From Ligula intestinalis (Eukaryota > Platyhelminthes > Cestoda > Diphyllobothriidea > Diphyllobothriidae), in the NCBI GenBank assembly GCA_036362985.1, contig JAYGXS010000009.1, positions 16,901,628 to 16,965,627 on the forward strand: 64,000 bases of DNA, in the 5' to 3' direction. The notes under the pieces are model-generated. The model saw only the letters and a list, made by a program, of their open reading frames with translations. It did no database searches and was not told the DNA's origin. The translations under genes were made by a program, and so were the position numbers. Positions 39,901 to 45,899 of the stretch are shown piece by piece (the stretch's first letter is position 1; the number at the start of each line of letters is the position of its first letter).

Positions 39901-42900
39901 AATGTCCGAAGACCGAGGAAACGTTAGTGCACAACCTCTCGTCAAAACAACTAAGCGAGGTTAAAACAAAATTTCTGCAACGAGGAGCCGGATTCAACAC
40001 GACCGACGCTGACCCGATCACCTTTGTTGCTGCCTTCGAATCAGTGCTACGCCAGACTAGCGCTGCGGACGAAACCAAGGAGCTACCTCGACACCAGGTC
40101 ACTTCTCTTGTTATTTCGCACCAAAAAACTCACTCCATTCTAGGAGGGGAACAAAAGGCCCTTAGAGGGTTAAAAGCAGACGAGCAAATAGTCATTTTAC
40201 CTGCCAACAAAGGTCGATAAACGGTGGTGCTAGATAAAACTGACTGCCAAAACAAAATCCGAATGCTCCTCAGTGATCAAGAGTCTTACAGAGTCAGTAC
40301 CACCGCCGGCCCGAAGCTATTTCTGGCAAAGGTGGGTAGAACCCTGGGTCGACTCAACAAAGAAAAGGTAATCACCATCAAGGACTGGTACATGGCGAAG
40401 CCTACCGAAGCGGCTATGGCACGCTTCTACGGTCTCCCAAAAGTACACAAGCCAGGCATTCCCTTACGGCCAATCGTCTCCCTCCGAGGCACGCCTACAT
40501 ACGGGCTGGCAAACTGGTTATTTCACAGACTCAAGTTTCTAACGGTGGGCTCATGAACCACAGTCCACTCGGCGGTACAGTTTCTTGACAAAATAAAGAC
40601 GGTCAGAGTGGAGCCAGAGGAAAGGATGGTGTCTTTCGATGTGATCTCACTCTTCACCTCAATACCACAGGTGCTTGCTGTTGAAACCATCTGCGACCTC
40701 CTAAGTCAGGAGTACGATAAGAGAGATGGTCAACCCACAGGTCACGATATAATAGAACTCGTGGAGTATTGCCTCAGTACCTTCTTTACCTTCGAAGGGA
40801 CAACGTACGAACAAATCAAAAGCACTCCAATGGGGTCCCCAATCTCCGGGTTCATTGCTATGATTGTACTACAAAAACTCGAGAGACGGTTGTTTGAAGA
40901 GTACGAGCAAATGTTTTGGGCGCGCTACGTTGTAGATACTTTTGTTGTTATCAACCAGAGTCAAATCAACCACTGTAAGGACCGACTGAACTCAATTTTT
41001 CCCACCTATAGTTCACGATGGAAGAAGAGATGGAGAGCCGACTTCCGTTCCTAGACGTTCTCGTATTCCGTCAAGCGGACGGCAAACTAGCGACGTCTGT
41101 CTATCGTAAACCAACAAACACATCACAGATATTGAGTTACAATAGCAATCATCCGATACAACATAAGCTCAGTTGTATACACACGCTATACCGACGGGTA
41201 GAAACCCACTGCAGCACGCCAGCTGCCAAACATGACGAGACAAAGCTCCTTCGAGAACTAACCAGAGCAAATGGCTATCCACGAGCTTTTGTTGAACGGG
41301 CTCGAATGCTACACTAACCGCGAACCGAGGGACCCTGCTTATCAAAGTCGTGGCGGAGCATCCCGTACATGAAAGGCGTTTCCGAAGTTGTGGCTAGATC
41401 TCTCGCGCCTCTTGGAAAAGGGGTTGCCCGAAAAACCTACATGCACCATCCGACAACAGGTAATGAGACCGAAAGACCCTATACCTAAACAGGAGAAGTC
41501 GGGCGTTATATACCGACTTCGGTGCAGCTGTGGGACGTGTAATTATGTTGGAGAAACCGGCCGACAACTTCAAATGCGAATGCAGGAGCATAAGCGGGCA
41601 GTGAGGATGTTTGACCCAAAGTCAGAGGTAGCCACCCATGCTACAGCGATGGGACACGGCTTCAACTTTGACGCGGTTGAAATTGTGGGCCGAGGTGAGG
41701 ATGACACGTCAAGGTAGATTAAAGAGGCCTGGATGTCGAACGACTGTTCAGTCAACCGTCACATAAATTTACCGGCCCCCTGTGTTGTTTTAAGGACCTT
41801 CTGATCCGGCGCTGGACGTGATGTCGGACAACGCGGGCAGGGAACAAGTCCGGGCGTGACGGAGGGCGATGGACCAAGCGTTCACGAGGCCAACACCGAC
41901 GCACGTGAGGTAAACACGCGGGTAGACAACATCACAGTCATCGTGGGCATGCCGGAAACCACTCTAGACACCACGGGAGGCGACGGGATGAACACACGGG
42001 GGCCTGACACCAGCGTATGCGGCATTACCACGCGGTCAGCCGCCCCCGCCGCCGCGGCCAACGTGCTTTTTCCGAGCACCAGTCATGGTGTCACAAAAGG
42101 CCACGGGACGAACACACAAGAGAATGATACGGAGACAGGAAGGAGACCAGGTGACGAGAAGACTGAGGACGCAGCAAGAGACACACAGAGTGGCTCAAAT
42201 GTGATTGGTCGAACAGGCACACAAAAAACGGACGGCATAAAGACGAAAGTTTTGAGCCAGAGTAACCATTCTCTGAATATGAGTAGACGAGACCACTACC
42301 CGAAACGTCAGGTATATCAAAATAAGTAGTCTTTTCGGGAAGTACAGTTTCTATTTAGAGGCACCTTCATCTAAAACAGTTAAATTAATTAAACCTAAAT
42401 GTTTCAGTCGGAAGCATGAATAAATTCACTTGCTTTTACAGCACCTATTCAATCAAAACAGACACGAACAAGCTAATTGGCTTTCCAGACTGAAAAGCAC
42501 AAAGTGAGGCTCAAGGAAGGCAGTACTTGGTTAATTTAGGATTTCATATTAATGTCCACTAGTTCAACCTATATGTCCCTGTGGACAACTCGCATATCGT
42601 GTCTTTCGGTTTTTGGCCCGATTGTTCTCAAGCGAATTCTGCCACTCACTCGAAGCTTATTTGCTCAGTGGATCGGTGTGTGTCCAATCACGTACGGAAA
42701 AATGTTCGAAACTTAGTGACAACACCAGACAGCGAGATTTTCCCTCAGGTGCACAGGAATCATCTGATAGACTAGGACTTCTAACAATGTGATATTAACA
42801 TTTTGTGTTGTGTAGTCGGTTGTCCAGGTCTAATGTTAATAAAAGGACAGTCATTTTGGGGAGACGTTTGGCATCTATGATGACTTAGGCGTACAGTGAG

Positions 42901-43472
42901 CGGATTCACACTAAGGGATATGTATTCTAATTAACACAGCTTTGGAGGAGGATGATATAGAAAGCTTATTAGCAAAACGTCAACTACTTTGTATCAAAAT
43001 GTATACTACTGATCTTGGTCGAGTGTACAAACAGGATGGAAAATTATCGATACCTTGATGGGTTCAAAGTCAGGAGAGCATTTCTTTTCCACCGGAGCTT
43101 CAAACAAACTTGAGGGATTGCATGATTGCCTAAAATGGTCGATTCATGATATCTGCTTACCAGGACCGGTAACCCTGCGTAAAATCATAGTTAAGTAAGT
43201 GTCCAGAAACCGAAGTCATAACAAAATGATAGGTCTGGCCGTTCATTTGACAGGAAAATTCATAAATTTTGTTGAATTTTGAAAACCCTTCCCTCTAAAA
43301 ACGAGAATATCTATTTGAAAAACCATCACTGTATCCATACCTTTGTAGCACGCCCTTGGCTAAGTATAGCTGCGATATTTTTCGCTGCTTCATTTTTTTC
43401 TGCAACGTTTAAAATGCGCATGGAAGCAAATGCCCGCTTGATTAATCTAGTACCAAAGCAAAGAAGACCCAT
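12673..43472 (-). CDS. TOP3A: DNA topoisomerase III alpha, 19-exon gene (whole span)
   Basis: Type IA topoisomerase that cuts and rejoins one strand; in animals it works with BLM-type helicase and RMI proteins to dissolve double Holliday junctions, and it also acts in mitochondria. Nineteen exons joined by consensus splice sites give one open frame of about 1,098 residues (human protein about 1,000). Visible in order: basic leader (1-17); TOPRIM (about 19-170) with Glu25 in VAEKNEAAK and the D132-x-D134-x-E136 triad; type IA core with GFISYPRTETN (catalytic Tyr346); HGIGTDATHAEHIETIK; two four-cysteine units (Cys647/650/688/694 and Cys727/730/776/779); a Pro/Ser-rich linker; GRF fingers at Cys883-Trp919 and Cys985-Trp1027. 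Splice phases agree at all 18 junctions. The 3' end is uncertain: either another exon follows the donor at 12667-12672 or the frame runs on to a TGA near 12590. Identity rests on recalled family alignment, not a search. Confidence 0.94.
13579..14535 (+). mobile_element. Tc1/mariner-type transposon, defective
   Basis: The frame 13731-14240 encodes the DDE half of a transposase: NERIYRAAEVKTDIPDEDLL, IMCYGAVSWQGKRDLYFIEG, TWQQDGAKPHTAND and WPSKSPDLNVMDFCLW. After an in-frame TAG at 14238-14240 the match resumes (RRRIGITDIESIKHVL to HFERYL) and ends at 14405. The first catalytic Asp region (usually SDEKxF) reads NGTKKF. The right end ggggcaccctgta near 14535 looks like a terminal repeat; I see no left partner, so the copy is 5'-truncated. 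It sits in TOP3A intron 18 in antisense orientation. Confidence 0.85.
14535..14780 (+). repeat. Dispersed repeat, copy 1 (copy 2 at 17440-17650)
   Basis: Both copies share GAGGTCA, TTGAAAGCAGTCCA-type, ATATTTGACG, ATTTA-CCACGA and TTTCAAAATAAAGC blocks in the same order and spacing. Unknown repeat family ending in AATAAAG. Confidence 0.6.
14790..16610. other. TOP3A intron 18, left part: nothing recognised
   Basis: AT-rich with stops in all frames; no repeat family seen elsewhere in the window. Confidence 0.55.
16620..16893 (-). CDS. TOP3A: TOP3A exon 18: GRF finger 1 end, GRF finger 2 start
   Basis: Residues 902-992. It starts GREFFKCGDSDVCNFFMW, completing GRF finger 1 (Cys908, Cys914, Trp919), continues with a Ser/Thr-rich spacer and ends ACSCGVPAL, opening GRF finger 2. 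Using donor gtaggt at 16614-16619 avoids the in-frame TAG that would follow and gives the phase exon 19 needs. Confidence 0.92.
17440..17701 (+). repeat. Dispersed repeat copy 2, ending at a 23-base G run
   Basis: Aligns with 14535-14780. The poly-G tract 17679-17701 lies 20-odd bases beyond the AATAAAGCG end. Confidence 0.6.
18380..19410. repeat. Cluster of SINE copies, some inverted
   Basis: 19020-19100 (minus) and 19320-19395 (plus) carry the GGTATGACTGGCTGA...GCTAATA...AATGGCCATT core in decayed form. Segments 18968-19025 and 19172-19232 are inverted copies (GACCTCGACAGGGGCC against GGGCCTCTGTCGAGGTC). Weaker matches lie at 18400-18460 and 18640-18740. TOP3A intron 17. Confidence 0.55.
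19440..19885. repeat. Inverted pair of Penelope 3' ends (2.3 kb family)
   Basis: 19450-19600 and 19735-19880 are inverted copies sharing GCTGGCACACCAGG-type and TTTCTATAAAATTATATTTC-type segments. The left arm continues (19600-19715) into sequence matching the GIY-YIG C-terminal coding end and 3' flank of the 2.3-3.2 kb fragment. Confidence 0.7.
19976..20066 (+). repeat. Decayed Penelope terminus in TOP3A intron 17
   Basis: CTCAAGATGGGTCCGCGACA then a TAAAATCCTCGTCCC tail parallels the hammerhead-bearing terminus at 37.6 kb, with the core eroded. Confidence 0.45.
20202..20590 (-). CDS. TOP3A: TOP3A exon 17: zinc finger 2 end, Pro-rich linker, GRF finger 1 start
   Basis: Residues 772-901. 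It opens EYATCLFCDADFRTAFGIRL (Cys776, Cys779), runs through about 90 residues rich in Pro, Ala, Ser and Arg, and ends VCNCGIPARLFTVRKQGPNQ, the first half of a GRF zinc finger (Cys883, Cys885). It is much more GC-rich than its surroundings. Acceptor caacacag, donor gtttgt. Confidence 0.9.
21047..21160 (+). repeat. C-rich homopolymer tracts
   Basis: Three runs of 8-16 C within about 110 bases (near 21050-21065, 21108-21123, 21145-21154), in TOP3A intron 16. Length is likely polymorphic and error-prone. Confidence 0.9.
22084..23460. repeat. Degenerate (GTA)n trinucleotide block with a unique island
   Basis: 22084-22560 and 22790-23460 are imperfect GTA/TAG repeats. They open long spurious frames on both strands (poly-Ser and poly-Val on plus, poly-Leu on minus). 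The island 22571-22789 is not repetitive. All lies inside TOP3A intron 16; exon 16 ends 47 bases to the right. Confidence 0.9.
23507..23788 (-). CDS. TOP3A: TOP3A exon 16: zinc finger 1 second half, zinc finger 2 start
   Basis: Residues 678-771. WFLSCSGYPPCRYAVWLPD supplies Cys688 and Cys694 (family: FYLSCMGFPECRSAVWLPD). CLPCGPSC supplies Cys727 and Cys730, followed by LLGLKFRLGTRLPTGYIQD, matching LKLKFKRGSLPP. The donor gtgagt lies beside the long trinucleotide repeat that fills intron 16. Confidence 0.92.
23972..24125 (+). mobile_element. tRNA-derived SINE with hammerhead-like core
   Basis: An A-box-like GTGGTGCAACGGTAGCG (from 23981) and B-box-like GTTCGAATC (24025-24033) form a pol III promoter of tRNA type. 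It is followed by GGTATGACTGG, CTGATGA (24072-24078), hairpin GGCT-AACA-AGCC and GAAA (24093-24096), then TGGCCATTC. TOP3A intron 15. Confidence 0.7.
24286..24470 (+). mobile_element. SINE copy, second tRNA head type
   Basis: The head GCCGGTGATTCAATGGTTAA and B-box-like GCGGGTTCAAG are followed by GGTACGACTGGCTCATGAAG and GAGCCGAAGATGG, a decayed version of the SINE core. Confidence 0.6.
24746..24875 (-). CDS. TOP3A: TOP3A exon 15: first half of zinc finger 1
   Basis: Residues 635-677, with FQCPSCSKDVVIRQKK supplying Cys647 and Cys650. It corresponds to the CPxCxKDMVLKxKK start of the topoisomerase zinc finger. Consensus acceptor (gattccag) and donor (gtaagt). Confidence 0.92.
25206..25320. 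repeat. Small foldback, 25-base arms
   Basis: 25206-25230 and 25296-25320 are inverted copies with about four mismatches (AGTGATCG against CGATCACT). The 65-base centre is AT-rich. TOP3A intron 14. Confidence 0.55.
25853..25955 (+). repeat. LTR-like fragment, same family as 9840-9965
   Basis: GTGTACAATAAAGCTCTCAT then TCTGATGATTGTAGTGGTCT. It lies in TOP3A intron 14. Confidence 0.5.
26704..26823 (-). CDS. TOP3A: TOP3A exon 14
   Basis: Residues 595-634, VLRAQTAKYKAVFETAVVEA then RKLDIAIANRL, matching VLRQQVQKYKQVF...AKKLDEAL. The acceptor is catttag and the donor gtagga. The helix closes the type IA core. Confidence 0.93.
27000..27900 (+). mobile_element. LINE 3' end (CR1/Jockey type) in TOP3A intron 13
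   Basis: In broken frames it reads FNVAKCNLMRFGR, YYLNHTPLPKVRAPKDLGV, SLYLIKRAFTKFYKVVF, then LVNLDLFPLDYRQLRGDQIQ and AFRMLRGH. These are typical of the region after the reverse transcriptase of CR1-like LINEs. Frameshifts and stops make it non-coding. Confidence 0.75.
28966..28994 (-). CDS. TOP3A: TOP3A exon 13: 29-base microexon
   Basis: Encodes ICEGRKTRE with Ala585 and Glu595 split at its edges. Direct joining of exons 12 and 14 is out of frame (phase 2 into phase 1), while this 29-base piece restores the frame and supplies the family segment equivalent to ICDGKKDK. Acceptor tttttgtag, donor gttcgt (weak). It is easy for gene finders to miss. Confidence 0.85.
29090..29159 (-). CDS. TOP3A: TOP3A exon 12
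   Basis: Residues 562-584, GYDAMALEMSKPHLRAELEN then DLK, matching GYDSMGYEMSKPDLRAELE. The acceptor has a clear pyrimidine tract (ccttttcag). The donor gtgcgt leaves two bases that only the microexon completes correctly. Confidence 0.94.
29560..29700 (+). repeat. LTR-like fragment in TOP3A intron 11
   Basis: TTTTGTACACAATAAACCCT aligns with the AATAAA block of the other copies; the downstream TCTGATGAT block is missing. Confidence 0.4.
30021..30050 (-). repeat. Short degenerate telomere-like tract
   Basis: Plus strand reads AACCATAACCCTAAACCTGA then CCCTGAAC, imperfect CCCTAA-like units. Metazoan telomeres are TTAGGG; four imperfect units could be chance. Confidence 0.35.
30660..30820 (+). 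repeat. LTR-like fragment in TOP3A intron 11
   Basis: A (CT)n tract at 30673-30693 is followed by CCAGTGGC, a diverged AGTAAACGCCTCATTCTGAT block and TTTGATCTGATGATTTCAGC, in the same order as 9840-9965. Confidence 0.45.
30830..32580. other. TOP3A intron 11, middle part: nothing recognised
   Basis: A plus-strand frame 31883-32149 (88 codons) has mildly protein-like composition but no motif. Otherwise anonymous. Confidence 0.5.
32590..33135. repeat. Large palindrome with about 150-base arms
   Basis: Arms 32796-32948 and 32980-33132 are inverted copies (AACTGGAACCCCAATTGTAT against ATACCATTGGGGTTCCAGTT) with a 31-base spacer. A third copy of the inner end, TTTTACCGACAAACGGAGAC, lies at 32604-32623. 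No coding content; probable foldback or MITE. TOP3A intron 11. Confidence 0.8.
34092..34269 (-). CDS. TOP3A: TOP3A exon 11
   Basis: Residues 503-561. It contains LLTEADLIGLMDRHGIGTDA then THAEHIETIKQR and ends LGMGLVEG, almost the family consensus. Acceptor gtcag, donor gtgcgt. Intron 10 is about 2.2 kb and intron 11 nearly 5 kb. Confidence 0.96.
34690..35520. mobile_element. Three SINE copies in tandem, mixed orientation
   Basis: 34725-34790 is a minus-strand copy (CTGATGACAGCG...TCAGAAA). 34975-35135 is a plus-strand copy with tRNA-like head and CTGATGA-CGACTAATGAGCCG-GAAA. 35385-35515 is a third, more decayed copy next to the solo Penelope terminus. TOP3A intron 10 side of exon 11. Confidence 0.65.
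35302..35335 (-). ncRNA. Hammerhead-like core, solo Penelope terminus
   Basis: Reads CTGATAA, then ATCCA-CGA-TGGAT hairpin, then GAAACGTC, 34 bases as in the 11.3 kb copies. The closing stem II pair is A-T where the other copies have G-C, a paired change. Confidence 0.55.
36484..36759 (-). CDS. TOP3A: TOP3A exon 10
   Basis: Residues 411-502. It contains GADARLFELIVRHFLACLSE, and later GLVIHARNYLEVYIYENWSE, both matching the toroid domain (LYEFIVRHFLAC, GLMILARNYLDVYPY). A 92-codon phase-0 exon with acceptor tttgtag and donor gtaatt. Confidence 0.95.
36846..36952 (-). CDS. TOP3A: TOP3A exon 9
   Basis: Residues 375-410, AFASNLLTNGLRPRAGKKTD then KAHPPIHP. The HPPIHP motif is diagnostic of type IA enzymes. 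Ala375 is split across the junction with exon 8, and the donor is gtaaga. Confidence 0.95.
37048..37228 (-). CDS. TOP3A: TOP3A exon 8: active-site tyrosine
   Basis: Residues 315-374. It begins EMEKLAARKLHLGAKQTMQL and contains YTRGFISYPRTETN, where Tyr346 forms the covalent 5'-phosphotyrosyl link with DNA. The catalytic motif is intact, so the gene is probably functional. Confidence 0.96.
37558..37830. repeat. Inverted Penelope termini in TOP3A intron 7
   Basis: Left arm (37558-37660) carries a 34-base hammerhead-like core on the minus strand (37624-37657: CTGAAGA, ATCCG-CGA-CGGAT, AAAACGTC). Right arm (37755-37830) repeats the outer tail (AGAGTCGTCCTCTACTTCTC) in reverse orientation but has lost its core. 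Confidence 0.65.
38238..38312 (-). CDS. TOP3A: TOP3A exon 7
   Basis: A 75-base phase-0 exon, residues 290-314, ending QQRPKSKWRPLPMDTV. It matches the conserved KPKSKWRPxALDTVE stretch that leads into the catalytic domain. The donor is gtaagt. Confidence 0.93.
38349..38403 (-). CDS. TOP3A: TOP3A exon 6
   Basis: A 55-base exon, residues 271-289, GRLFDHDCCSAYHQHLLE, matching the RLFxHxxCxxxYQ segment. Acceptor ctttcag, donor gtaaag. Intron 5 is 45 bases. Confidence 0.92.
38449..38494 (-). CDS. TOP3A: TOP3A exon 5
   Basis: Short 46-base exon, residues 256-270, ending SFTWK with Arg271 split across the junction. The phase (1 in, 2 out) is the only one that joins both neighbours, and the peptide matches the EFNWKR segment of the family. 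Confidence 0.9.
38589..39012 (-). CDS. TOP3A: TOP3A exon 4: TOPRIM DxDxE metal site
   Basis: Residues 115-255. It contains IIWTDCDREGENIG (metal-binding Asp132, Asp134, Glu136), RARFSEITPHAV, RQELDLRIGAAFTRFQTLRL and EQLISYGSCQFPTLGFVVER, all hallmark TOP3 stretches. Phase 0 acceptor (tacctag) and phase 1 donor (gtaaga). This is the longest exon and shows no stop or frameshift. Confidence 0.96.
39280..39316 (-). ncRNA. Hammerhead-like core, left arm of the 39-42 kb Penelope element
   Basis: 37-base core: CTAGAGA, stem II GGGTAG with CTACCC, then GAAACGTC. The first box is degenerate relative to CTGATGA. The right-arm partner is at 42273-42309. Confidence 0.5.
42273..42309 (+). ncRNA. Hammerhead-like core, right arm of the 39-42 kb Penelope element
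   Basis: 37-base core: CTGAATA, stem II GAGTAG with CTACCC (one mismatch), then GAAACGTC. The spacing equals that of the left-arm core. Confidence 0.5.
42360..43050. other. TOP3A intron 3, part nearest exon 3
   Basis: Between the Penelope element and exon 3. AT-rich, no feature recognised. Confidence 0.6.
43054..43129 (-). CDS. TOP3A: TOP3A exon 3: TOPRIM domain
   Basis: Residues 89-114, QSCNPSSLFEAPVEKKCSPD and onward to IK, matching the CNPxxLFEAxxEK segment. Intron 2 is 31 bases (43130-43160), near the minimum that can be spliced. The donor gtatcg opens the 4 kb intron 3, which contains the Penelope-like element. Confidence 0.93.
43161..43294 (-). CDS. TOP3A: TOP3A exon 2: TOPRIM domain
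   Basis: Residues 45-88 plus two bases of Trp89. It reads REGFSKFNKIYEF and later VMTSVSGHLL, matching the family's KFNKIYEF and TSVSGHL motifs. The acceptor ends in tttttag and the donor is gtaagc. Intron 1 is only 46 bases. Confidence 0.93.
43341..43472 (-). CDS. TOP3A: TOP3A exon 1: start, mitochondrial-type leader, first TOPRIM strand
   Basis: Residues 1-44. The chosen start is the Met at 43472; an in-frame TGA lies 9 bases upstream (43479-43481), so the frame cannot extend within this exon. The first 17 residues have Arg9, Lys12 and Arg13 and no acidic residue, as expected of a mitochondrial leader. Met18 (43419-43421) immediately precedes RILNVAEKNEAAK, the conserved TOPRIM start holding catalytic Glu25, and would serve for a nuclear form. 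Donor gtatgg at 43335-43340. A 5' UTR exon upstream is possible; I see no promoter. Confidence 0.88.
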
Positions 43473-43481
43473 CAAATATCA

Positions 43482-44625
43482 TCCCTTTGAACCCCTTTTA
43501 GGGTGTTTGACGACAATCTTCAAGGTTGAATACGGCTTTAAGGAATTTACATATTCAAAGTCCAGTATTTCGAATGCTCCCAAATGACGCTGAGCAGCTA
43601 CTTGAGTTTTGGCACAAAAATATATCACCTAATTTTTCGTGAATAAGGGATTGAGTAATTGATAATACATGGCGAGTGCAAATAGTAAATACGATTTTTT
43701 ATAGAGGACGCAGGGTCAACGCCGTCATTTGATACTCATTAAGATGCTTCTTTTCCAAACAATAATGACAGTTAATTGGTAACTGAAAATTTAAATAAAG
43801 CTTTTATTTTTTACTTAAGTAACTCAAGGAATCGCCGATGACATGCTACACAATTTATGCACCCGAAACTTCGATATACTGACAAAACAAATAAATGCCG
43901 ACTGAGTAAACTGAAAGGTATTTGCAATTGCATTTATTTGTTTTCTATCTTGATATTTGACAGAAACTTCGCTAGATTTCAGCCTTTGCCTCTTTTTTTG
44001 AGTCGTAAATCCTGCGTTGTTTCCCACTGATTATACTCCTTACTGCTCTTTATTATTTGCTTCCAGGTATAGTCTTCTTTGATATAATGCACCATTTCAA
44101 TGGAATACTACGCAGTTAGCTTAACCACGATTTGGTTATCCTTCAACACTTGTCCTCTTACCTGAGCAGCTTCCACAGTAGCCCCACGAAAACATTGTTG
44201 TAGATTGCCCTCTACAAAACACGACTCTTCCCGTACCCACTCCGAGTCTAAAAATCAGAGACATTTTGATGCACAGAGTTTAAACCACACTTGATGCTGC
44301 TAGTGCTGATGTGAACCGTCAGCAATATTTTACTTTGCCAACTGAGAGGTCGAGGACTTGAGTCCAGTATAGTTTCACTAAATGCGAGATCAGTTGTTAA
44401 TAAGATGACAGAGCTTAAAACAGTAGCATTTAAGCATGTGCTCTGGGTCACCAAATCGTGGGTTCATGCTCTTCTTTCTGACTTAACGCTCGCTATAGAA
44501 AATTTAAGTTTGTACCGATAAGACTGCATTGAAAAGCATGGCATTGGTTACCTTCTTTATATTCAATCATTTTATGCATTTTCCGTTTCATCTGAGCATT
44601 TCGTCGTTTTCTGGAAATGTTTGCG
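43482..44625. other. Upstream of TOP3A: no promoter identified
   Basis: AT-rich. No TATA box or CpG-rich stretch that I can defend; any TOP3A 5' UTR exon would lie here or further right. Confidence 0.5.
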
Positions 44626-44629
44626 TTAT

Positions 44630-44930
44630 TTCAGTCATCCTCCAGCACAATAAAAAGGCAGTTATGGCTATATCTATAATCCCCCATGTTATTCAAACAA
44701 TGAAAGCAAGCTCTGTGATTTGTTTGAAAAAGGTGCAGAGACTCAATTTGATGTCAAAATAATCGTAGGTGATTTCAATCTGCCAGACATTGACTGGCAT
44801 GCAAATACCTGTCTATTAAGACCTCAGAAATACGCCGATACTAGTTTCTTTTCAAACATGCCACAACTGGTCAGTTCAGTGGCTAGAAATTACAGCATAT
44901 CAGATTTATGCGTGAAGATTTGAGATCCAC
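44630..44930 (+). mobile_element. LINE endonuclease fragment
   Basis: Reads YIYNPPCYSNNESKLCDLFE, then VKIIVGDFNLPDIDWH and SVARNYSISDL, the GDFNxPxxxW motif of APE-type endonucleases. Truncated on both sides. Confidence 0.7.
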
Positions 44931-44934
44931 ATAT

Positions 44935-45062
44935 CATATCGTTTTCACCATCCCCCAAAGAAGAGGAAGAAGATGGTACGAGGACATGGCAGACGAGGTA
45001 ATGGTGTTGTTTGACGTGATTTTATTATTTACCTCTATTCCAATCAATCTGGATATCGAGAA
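44935..45062 (+). mobile_element. Small Penelope RT fragment
   Basis: VMVLFDVILLFTSIPINLDI matches the SFDVxSLFTSIPI box of Penelope reverse transcriptases. The fragment is truncated on the right by a LINE tail starting at 45065. Confidence 0.6.
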
Positions 45063-45064
45063 TA

Positions 45065-45335
45065 TAAGTCACTTTAAGTCACTTTATTAAGGGAAGAAGG
45101 CTTTCACCCTTGAGCTCCCTATTCATAACCAAAATCGCATAATAGGTCCACCGTAACAATAGTACATAATACAAATGTACAAATGTAGGCTTAACATCAG
45201 CGATAAGTGTGAGCCAGTTGCAAGGTGCTGCTACTGACACTTTGTTCATTATATCTGCCACAGTTTCTCAGCAAATGAGAATCAAGTTTGTGTTTAAAAA
45301 TGTCAACAATAATATGTTTATTATTCCAGTTTACA
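45065..45335 (-). mobile_element. LINE 3' tail fragment
   Basis: Matches 50228-50470 closely (same family). On the minus strand it ends in tandem copies of about ten bases (aagtcacttt on the plus strand, 45066-45087), the LINE-specific 3' microsatellite. Most of the element is absent, as expected from 5' truncation. Confidence 0.7.
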
Positions 45336-45899
45336 TGCATTTGTAAAGAGCTGGTAATGCACCCCTCGGGCGCCTTCCAAAACCTCGAAGACCGGAAAAA
45401 ACCTAAAACAAACTTCCTTTGTTGCAGCCAGTATTAATTTTGTTTAAGGTTTTGTGTTTTGTCAATACTGGGCGAGATAAGAAGTTTGTTTTAAGTGAAA
45501 AAAACCTGCCTTCAAAGGTTTGATACAAACGGAATAAATGTACAGTTGTAAGCTGACTTGACTCATCAGCAAGAGAAATGTTGCATATTGTTTTAGGACA
45601 TTAGTTTGAGACGGAGAGGGTTGGCACGAGAACAAAGTGTTCTCAGTCTTCCTTCAATGGTTGTCGACAAAATGTGTGCGCTATCGGCTGAAGGGTTAGC
45701 AGACTGCGGTCTGCTGCTTCAGCAGCATTATCTTCAGCATGAAGCCTGGCGGGGTTCAAAGTCCACGAACGCCATCAGAGTGAAAGAGTGATTCCACCGA
45801 GTCAGCACCCAAAATTCATGAAAGTTTTCCTGAATGTAGAAAACTTGTTATAGCTCTCTTGAATATAGGGAAGCTTTGCTGGGTTTTAATACTTTTGGG

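Larger units (their letters stand above)
39262..42340 (+). mobile_element. Nearly complete Penelope-like element with inverted terminal arms
   Basis: One reading frame can be followed from about 39504 to 42329 with few breaks. It shows DEQIVILPANKGR, RFYGLPKVHKPGIPLRPIVS, MVSFDVISLFTSIP and MGSPISGFIA, then RLPFLDVLVFRQADGKLATS and a GIY-YIG domain (VIYRLRCSCGTCNYVGETGR). Breaks: stops at 40218-40220, 40554-40556 and 41715-41717, and two compensating shifts near 41030 and 41330. The RT box YVDD reads YVVD, so catalysis is lost. The arms 39262-39570 and 42022-42340 are inverted copies, each with a hammerhead-like core. The element lies antisense in TOP3A intron 3. Confidence 0.9.

Noticed and set aside
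39722..40102. 126-codon minus-strand frame
   Set aside because: Antisense shadow of the Penelope N-terminal region; no TOP3A similarity.
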